Positions 56,760 to 64,000 of a stretch of 64,000 bases of DNA are shown here, one piece after another. The notes beneath the pieces were generated by a model. The model ran no database searches and was not told the DNA's origin. It was given only the letters and a program-made list of their open reading frames with translations. The translations under genes and the position numbers were made by a program. Each line of letters opens with the position of its first letter. The first letter of the stretch is position 1. Source of the stretch: Capitulum mitella (lineage: Eukaryota > Arthropoda > Thecostraca > Pollicipedomorpha > Pollicipedidae). The stretch covers positions 1,922,001-1,986,000 of the forward strand of contig CP099840.1 of assembly GCA_030062745.1 (NCBI GenBank), in the 5' to 3' direction.

Positions 56760-57423
56760 CTTGACATGATACATTTTGCGAAAATAAGTAGTCAGGTTGA
56801 TATGATAGATACATGACATGACATCATACATATAAGTAAATACATACACAAGTTCAGTAGTGCAAAAGTTCCGACCGATCCAAGCAGCATTCATAGCGCA
56901 ACGTGCAAAAACCTGCGGGGGATTGCACCAACTCCCGTACTGGTGACGGTTAATGTTTCCTTTCTTCGCTTCTTACCGAAAACCTAAGAAATGTTTCTTC
57001 TTCAAGCTACCTTACGAAATGGTGAGTACGCCAGCATTCTCTGTCATTTGTATTCCCTCTATTGAAGGAGCAACATGAGATTTAGGTTAGCTGCATTATG
57101 TTTAATATTGCACGTTTTCAGACATACCGGGTAGAAAGAGTTTTCCACATTTGCCCGAAGATGGAGGTCCCATCAATTACGTTATGACACATTTTTTCTT
57201 CATTATTACGTGCACATGCAAAGGAAAATAGTTCGACGTACACACTTCTATTCTCAGTCATGCACCCACTGAGTAAGGATCAAGCGCCTGAAGTCGTGCA
57301 GTTACACAGTTATTAAATCCGTCATCCTCAATCAACGAAGGTATCGCAGTGCTTTCTAGACCAAATTAACACCTAGCATAATGATCATTCTGGGGTTAAC
57401 CGAACATTCCTGACTGGGAGAAC

Positions 57424-58390
57424 AATGCTTATTTTGAATAAAGGCAGAAATGGTTGGAAACGATCCGCTAGATGCCAGGAAAACGTCCAAAAGGTGGGGA
57501 CCATCATCAAACAGACTCAATCAAAATCGACCGGGCGCATTGCCCAGGAGCCTGGCACCAGCCACACCTCAGTGAGAATGATCCTCATTGAAGACCATGA
57601 TCTGAAGCCCAACAAGGTGACGATTCACCAGAAGCTGACGCCCAGCGATTTTGAAAAAATGGGTGACGTGCGCCAAGTGGCTCAAGAACGAAGTGATAGC
57701 CGAACCAACTTCCCTGAAAACATCTGATTCATTGATGAGACGTATTGTCACTTGGATGGGAAGGTTAACGCCAACAACTGCAGGATTAGGGTCGCAGATT
57801 ATCCCAACGTTGTCGTGGAGAAACCGCTGTACAGCAGCTAGGTCACGGCCCGGTGCACTCTCAGCGCTGGAGGGATCATCGGACCGTCCTGGTTCGAACA
57901 ACCTGATGGTACGACGGCAACAGTCACCAAGCAGCGCTACATCCGCTCTGAAGTTCTTTTAGAAGCGTCATGTGCAGAAGTATGGACCTGGCGGCCAAGA
58001 GTTCTGGGTCCAGCAGGAAGGTGCAGCTCCGCACTCCTTCGCCATGGTGCTTTAGTGGCTGCAAGAGCGCACAAAGGGTCGCCTGATTAGCCGGAAGTCC
58101 CAGTACCCGTGGCCGGCGTCCTCGCCAGACTTGAACCACCTGGATTTTTCTCAAGGATTTTTTGAAGAGCAAGATGTACCAGGACGACCTGCAGGACTTT
58201 TCAGACCTGAAGAAGCCGATCAGAAGCGAGATTCGGAATATCTCTGTGCCGACGTGCATAAAAGTCATCCAGGAGGAAAAGATCAGGGCGAGTCTGTGCG
58301 AGAAGCGAGAAGGACGGCACTCGGAACATGTCCTCAGTGTGCAAAACAGAGCGAAACGTATTGTAACTTCTTTATCATGATAAATTTTGC
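57424..58390 (+). pseudogene. Tc1/mariner-type transposase relic
   Basis: Plus-strand segments in changing frames resemble a Tc1/mariner (IS630-type) transposase. An N-terminal helix-turn-helix part reads GRIAQEPGTSHTSVRMIL. The first catalytic aspartate is in DETYCHLDGKVNANNCR (D codon at 57734). Later come TLSAGGIIGPSWFEQ, a WVQQEGAAPHSF segment in the place of the usual FQQDGAxxH, and a SPDLNHLDF segment near 58128 that normally carries the last catalytic residue. A stop codon interrupts the frame near 57731, another lies in the middle near 57840, and the D of the FQQDGA motif is E, so the copy is dead. Terminal repeats were not identified. It sits upstream of the first exon found of the coiled-coil gene. 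Confidence 0.75.
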
Positions 58391-61078
58391 TTGAACATGG
58401 CTAATAACTGGTGGAAGCATGAATTTTTATTCGACTTTTGCGACTTTTATGAACTTTTACCCGAAAACCATTTTGGTCCTTGTCTGCGTTGTCTTTTTGC
58501 CCTGACTGTAATTATTTCTTCAAAATGCACAGTGGAATGCTATACCTGACGATTTAAATCTAGCTATGATGGGAAACCAGTGGCAACAAAATGTATCAAG
58601 TCATACGAAAAACGAAAAAGCCCATTTAGAACGCCATGGTTTAATTTAATGCGGAACACATGTAACTGTAAAGGTTTCATGGCAATGTTTTACGTTGCAC
58701 TGCAGACAGCATCTCTTTCGCTGTTTGTGAAGCTCACCCGAATACTTCATCATTGTTGGTTTTCAAATGGCCAAAGGATGGTAAATGGTAATATATGTCC
58801 CTCTCCTGCAGGGTTGATTGTAAAGAACCATAAAGCTTTTCTTGCACGTGCATGACATCACGACAGCAGACTACATCCTTCTATGCCTCTCATTGTGAGT
58901 TACATCTTGAAAAGATGGATAGAATGGATGATTGCATGTTGTTTCGATTTCCGACTCCATTTTAAACTAACCTTGGCTCACCTTGAATTTCACACTTTCC
59001 TCTGGCGAGTAGCACCTCTGGCTTAAGAGGCCAGATGCGCTCATCAGCAGGGAGAACAGATTTAGGGTTTTTCGTGCTTTTGTTGTTGCTTGCATTCATG
59101 TTTTACCTCTGAGAAGCTTATTAAACGAAAAATCCTACGTCTTCTAATTGCCTTTAATTTACTTTGTTACAAACCGCTGAGTAGTAATTTAGAAGCACTG
59201 AGACTACCAGCGCCAAGCTAGCCTACCATTTTTCCATAAACCCTAACAGGAAAACCTCCTATCCCGAATGGTCAACCGCACGACATTCTTATTCCTGTAA
59301 GGCGCTCATGGAAATAAAGAAAGATTCTGTCGGCTTTTTTGCATCGGCTCGTGGAAACGTCGCATGCGATCTTCTTTGAAAGCAATTCCTGGTTAAAGAA
59401 GACAAATAACGGATCAAACGTCTTTCTAGGCCCGTATCATAACAAACAAGTCGCAAGCATCAGCAATGTTGGGAAACAGGCGTCTTATGCGATTTTTTAT
59501 TTTGATTGACTTGGTACAGCGTGTTGAGGCGATTTGCGGCCTGTAGTCTGCGGCGTGATCGGCTGTCTGTTGCGGACTGCAGTCCAGTGATCTGCGGAAG
59601 GTCCGTCGCCTCCCTCCAACGGCCGACGATGGTTTCCTCTCTGAGCTGAACCACCCGCCGCCCGCCATCTGGTATGTGAATTGCGAATTCGTGAACACGC
59701 CCGAGCTTTCAGCCCTGACCGCCAGCCGGACCAGCCGTGGGTCTGTTTATTTTCCACGTCAGCTCAAGATTGAGAACGGTTCTGTCGCGCTGCCAGGCCG
59801 AGTGCGATTATTTGCTAACTCGGGACGTCGCTCCTAGGTTGGCTAGTGACAAAGAACGACTCAGAATCCGTCCATGATGTCTGGTTTGCCTTGAACGTAG
59901 ACTGACGTCATTAGTTGTCTCCAGGCACCATGAAGTAATGCATGTTGCAGTTCTGGCACTGACGTTGCTTCCCCAGTGGCTAGAGAGACGAATATCCACC
60001 CGGAACAGCAGAATCCGATACGTAATACGATATGGGCCTAGTCTGGGGGCGGGCAACAGTCTTTGGCTGGGGACAAATGGAGTTCTGCCAGTACCAGGCC
60101 AAGAGCAACGCGAAATTGCATAGCGCGGTGAATGTCCGCCAATGTCATGCCTAGTTATTCCCAGCAGCGTGCTCCGCTCGGCGCCGGGGGAAAATGCCTT
60201 TAAGCTTCGAAACACAAGGGCAAAAGGGTTAGGGTCTGCGCAATAAGCTCGGACTTGCATGGTCTGGCCGGGTCCCAACACAGTCCACTTCAACACACTT
60301 GGGATGAGTTTTTTAGCCAGAAATCGATGACTGAGATAGAGGCGTTAAGCGTAAGTTACGTCATGAATTGCCATTATGAAAGGTAAATTGGGGCTCGTCA
60401 TTAAAAACCAGTTTGTCTCATATCATAAATTTGCTCCCTAATAATTTAATAAATTTAATAAATTACAGCGCATAGCAAACTGACAAATGGCAAATCACTT
60501 TCACTCACCAACAATGCTCGTACAATCAGATAAATTCTTGTCATTTGTGGTTTCCTCATAAAAAGTCAATCGCTTTCATTCATTTGTCGAAAAGTGTCGT
60601 ACAAACAAAATTATCTACGCAATGCCCATGGCAAAATGTATCAGGAAATAAACACTACGACAATTTTTCCTTGGAAAACTTTTGATTTAGACACCGTAGG
60701 AAATGCTGCTGCATATAATCCTCTCAATTTACAGCGTTGTTTACACAATGCAGTCATGACCAGTAGAAGGAGCCGATGGCACTGAAAACGTAATACCCAA
60801 TACATGCAGTCAGTGAGAAAGTGAAATGTTCCCTGTAGATGCGACTCAAAACATAACCCTCTGGAAAGTCGTACTCTCAGGACGCATCCCTTGCAGAGGA
60901 CGCACCCGCCCACCACACGCCCTCTGAGAGCGCAGAACCGCAAGGCACTCCCCCTTCAAGAATGGCGTCTCAGGGTACGCCACACCCAGAAGACGCGCTG
61001 GCGGGGCACTCCGCGTTCCTGAGGGCAGAGCGCGCCGCGAACCGTCGCCTGGAGTGTACCCCGGGCCAGGATCGCCAC
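58391..61078. other. Intergenic DNA, with a small GC-rich patch at 59500-59760
   Basis: This stretch separates the CFAP90-like gene from the coiled-coil gene. A GC-rich patch at 59500-59760 could be the promoter or 5' exon of the coiled-coil gene. It has minus-strand frames such as the one ending near 59460, but two frames compete and no donor that joins to 56759 was clear. Nothing else was recognised. Confidence 0.4.
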
Positions 61079-61893
61079 TCAGGGGGCGTAACCGGGGAAG
61101 ACGCCACGAGGCCGCAGGAACTCCTGCTCGACGGTGTGGATGCGCTGGCTCTTGGTGGTCTTGACGGTGTCGATGGCCGGCCGGTGGCCGTAGAGACTGC
61201 TCCCGAGCACGGGCACCGGCCGCGCCGCCTCCTCCTCCCACATGTTGACGGCGGCCAGCTTGTACTGGCCGTCCTCGCGGTGCAGCTTCTGGTTCCACGT
61301 GCTCTTCTGCCGGTACACCTGGTCGTACTGACAACTGTTCCAGGTAGGAAATCGAAATGGAATTAAGTTTTTATTCCACGTAGATCGTTTTTTCTAAATG
61401 CTTCACGTTCCATACACGGAACATGGTATTTTCTCATTATACAAATTTCATCGGACTCGGCAAAATAAACCGTACTAACAACGAAAGTTAACATTCCCGA
61501 GTGCCGAGACAACAAACATCCACAGGCTGGTTAGGCAGCCAATCCTCTACAGGCAATGCACATGATAGTCTCGCAGGAGACAACCGTTAAACTCCAGGGT
61601 TTAGCGGATGGTTTAAGATAAGTAATGGGCACACATCCATTGAAGGGGAAAGGACGTCTTCACCATGCGACCAGTATTGGTGGCTAAAATATGCATAGGT
61701 TGCGAACGTCTACTTACATGACGTCTCGTTGCTTTCTACTGGAGCCGAAGTAGGTGACGGCAGGGTCCATTGAGACCATTTTGTCAGGATAAATCGCTTT
61801 GAAACGATTTTCCATTCTGTCAAACTTGCCAAGCATTTCCTTGGCAAATTCATCATCTTGAACGAAAGTATAGTTATGGATGTACGAGCCCAT
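61079..61893 (-). CDS. CFAP90-like axonemal microtubule inner protein, two exons
   Basis: Exon 1 runs 61893-61718 and starts with ATG in a good context (AAAACATGG). Its donor AT|GTAAGTA leaves phase 2. Exon 2 runs 61334-61079, with acceptor GGAACAG and a TGA stop at 61079-61081. The joined product has 143 residues. It contains AVTYFGSSRKQRDV, then YDQVYRQKSTWNQKLHRED, then EEEAARPVPVLGSSLYGHRP, and ends EQEFLRPRGVFPGYAP. From memory this matches CFAP90 (vertebrate C5orf49), a small protein lining doublet microtubules of motile cilia and flagella, with its YD-x-x-Y, KLHR-D, EE-x-x-x-PVPVL-SS-YG and C-terminal EF-R signatures. In an arthropod the likely site is the sperm flagellum or sensory cilia. 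An upstream exon is possible because the frame stays open a little above 61893. Confidence 0.75.
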
Positions 61894-63875
61894 GTTTTCG
61901 TCCACACAAAACTTAGATATGGACTGAGCCTCTAAATTTGCAGATGCTGGTCAGATGCTTGCGGCTATATTTCGGGCTCGCGATCTCGGCTACATAGTGG
62001 TTTGAGCCCTTGGCATAGTGTGTATTAGGCACTAAACACTTAATTTATTTACTTTCTGCTTTACTACCTGCTGTATTTCACTGCGAAGAGGAATTTCAGG
62101 GCAATTTATTTTAGGACATTTTTCTTTAAAATGGTGTTTGCTTATCGAGTAATGAGCGTATACAATGCATACAATAGCATCTACGTTTTGCATTTTGTCA
62201 AACATTTCTTTTGCGACCGTGATAAACTTATCTTATCCTCCTCCAATGTAAATAGTACTTTCCACGTAAAAAAGTATCGTAACGAGCATTTTCGGGGTTC
62301 TGACAAAAGTGGAAAGAATAACGATCTTGGGATCTCTTACCAAGAAGCAACAATGAATGCTACGTTCATCTAACGAGTAAGGGCCCAATATTCCTTCGTT
62401 GATACGATATAAAACGTCGTTGAGTAACTGGATTTGCAAATGACAAATTTTGGGTATCGATTTCGTTTTCGAGACTGCGCTTTTAAACATTAGCGTCACA
62501 CAAAAGTCCTGACTGACTTTCGTTTTATAATCCCACCGATAAGCTAGATTTGGGCCTGTGTTGTAATCCTTTATAAAAAGAATTGTAGCATCTTGCTATC
62601 CCACCCGACCGCACGGACTAGTCGTCGGCGCCATATAACTTAGTAGTCGGAACGCACTAAGGCCCCATCACACACACACAACTCTCATCCCATCCCAACC
62701 CGTTGTCTTTGTGGTAAAGTGGGACTTTCTTAAATCAGAAAAAACGTATCTGTTGCCTAATTGCTCGTATGGAGGTCGTGTGCTTAATAACGAACATTTG
62801 TTTATTACACCCAGTACGCTAGTTTTACGATGTTTTAATCCTTTGTCTCATACACATATTTACTTCAATATGTGGTAACCCCAATCGTACGATATGTGGA
62901 AACAGGTCGAAGAGGAATGTAATGATAAGATTGACAGATTATAATGCCTGTTGTTTCCTGTTGCGTTGTTATGAGGCATTTCATCCACCATACCCGCATA
63001 CTGAAGACCAGTCTTCGTCCACGTCACAGATCATAATTCGTAAAAATTGATAACCAACGGTGCCATTTCAACGGCACCACACAACGGCACGCCATCCGAT
63101 AATAAAAAGGGGGCTCTTGCCTTAGCCTTCATATTTACATTTAATAGAATAAGGCATAACTTTATGATGTTAAGATGAATAGCCTTACGAAATGTTTGTG
63201 GAAAGTTTCGCTTTTTTAATTTTTTTTTTTCGGGCTGTTGTCTCTGGCAGGAGTGCTACTTGTTACACCACATGTCGGCCAGTGGGATCTCTTGCCGTTG
63301 TCAGGCGTCTAAATCATGACCAATAGGTACAATTTATATGGCTGCCTAAGTACGATCACCATTGACTGCTGCTGAAGCCAAATAGCATCAGCCTCCATGA
63401 CGGTATGAAGCTGAATAACTGAGAATAAGTGGCATAAGCATGAAACCCTGGCAACGCCAGCCAATACACAAGCCCTGCTGTGTAAGACTGACTACTGTAG
63501 GCCAGGTCGTATTTCACGGTAAAGGTCAATGGGTGTCCAGACTCCCACACCGGTCCTGCGCTAACCTGGCACGCATGCGGCGCTCCCAAGAACCGAACCA
63601 GAGACCTCCCAATCACGAGACACCTGCACTCCAATGCGTGTCGTTTATTCTGCTGCGTTCGGTCGTTAACCTGCAACAGGCGCGGATCCAGGGGGGGGGG
63701 GGGCGATCTCCCTCTCTCGAGGCCTGAGAAGGGGCCTCACGAAAGGGATATCGAAGGGGCCTAGATTCTCATATCATGTCTCATCTCGTCTCATCCCAAT
63801 TTCTGTCATCTCAGACTCAAAAAGCGTCCATTGTTTTTTAGAAAAGAATGGGCCTCCGAATGAATGGGTATGGCC
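61894..63875. other. 5' flank of the CFAP90-like gene, no other gene seen
   Basis: AT-rich DNA with no recognisable exon or domain. It should include the promoter of the CFAP90-like gene. A 14-base G-run lies near 63690, in the style of the ends of degraded transposable elements elsewhere in the window. Confidence 0.5.
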
Positions 63876-63929
63876 GATTCCCCTGCCTTGAATCGGCCCT
63901 ACCGTCTTGCACTCTGGGAATATGGTTAA
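63876..63929 (-). mobile_element. Terminal fragment of the piggyBac-type family (third copy, partial)
   Basis: Read on the minus strand from TTAA (63929-63926), this stretch gives ATATTCCCAGAGTGCAAGAC followed by GGTAGGGCCGATTC, a diverged match to the first 40-50 bases of the elements at 48031 and 51600. The match ends in an inverted repeat (GGCCGATTCCCC against GAATCGGCC), so this may be a short palindromic derivative or a truncated copy. Confidence 0.6.
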
Positions 63930-64000
63930 CAAGGGTCCGTTAAGGACGTTACTCTGCAGAAAGTCCCCATCTTCACAGCTAAGACTCGGGCAAATGGCAC

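Noticed and set aside
56548-61079. Joining the CFAP90-like exons to the coiled-coil gene as one protein
   Set aside because: The CFAP90-like frame ends in a natural C-terminus (RGVFPGYAP then TGA) and no usable donor precedes the stop, so they are separate genes.

Overview
This is a eukaryotic window, most likely from an arthropod and possibly a crustacean such as a barnacle. Genes with spliced exons, TTAA-flanked piggyBac-type elements, a hAT-type MITE, a mariner-type relic and long (GA)n tracts all point to a metazoan. The one complete enzyme is a CYP3-clan microsomal P450. Two neighbouring genes look ciliary, which fits a lineage with flagellated sperm. The taxon is an inference; no species can be named from the sequence.

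Base composition splits the window. Positions 1-22.8 kb are strongly GC- and CpG-rich. They hold no convincing gene until the intronless P450 at 20898-22418 (+), whose poly(A) signal lies at 22850. The many long open frames in this block are arginine-, glycine- and proline-rich by-products of composition. The block also carries two very long (GA)n tracts, the second about 470 bp upstream of the P450 start, and several minisatellites and hairpins. Beyond 22.9 kb the DNA is AT-richer and full of transposon remains: a 269-bp hAT-type MITE with a perfect 8-bp target duplication (25041-25309), a decayed transposase-like gene (about 27.65-29.7 kb, minus strand), a 1.2-kb element with terminal inverted repeats (33.8-35.0 kb), two 1,211-bp piggyBac-type non-autonomous elements (48031-49241 and 51600-52810), and a mariner-type relic (57.4-58.4 kb).

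Three host genes lie on the minus strand. (1) CFAP90-like, two exons, 61893-61079, a predicted axonemal microtubule inner protein. (2) A long coiled-coil gene, at least ten exons from 56759 to 36285. All nine internal junctions have GT-AG sites and matching phases, giving at least 533 residues; its 5' end is not resolved. It lies in the same orientation 4.3 kb downstream of the CFAP90-like gene and may also be ciliary, though the family was not recognised. (3) A first coding exon of a WAVE-homology-domain protein (NHS/GUKH or WAVE/SCAR family) at 32561-32291, whose later exons were not found here.

The most unusual points are: a tandem repeat that multiplies a 3' splice acceptor together with the start of its exon (41541-41920); two same-length piggyBac-type copies in two introns of one gene, one carrying a dense cluster of TGACCT nuclear-receptor half-sites; a possibly related element with two copies of a 15-bp TTGACCT-n-AGGTCAA palindrome; and the intronless P450 with alanine in place of the last glycine of the haem-binding motif.
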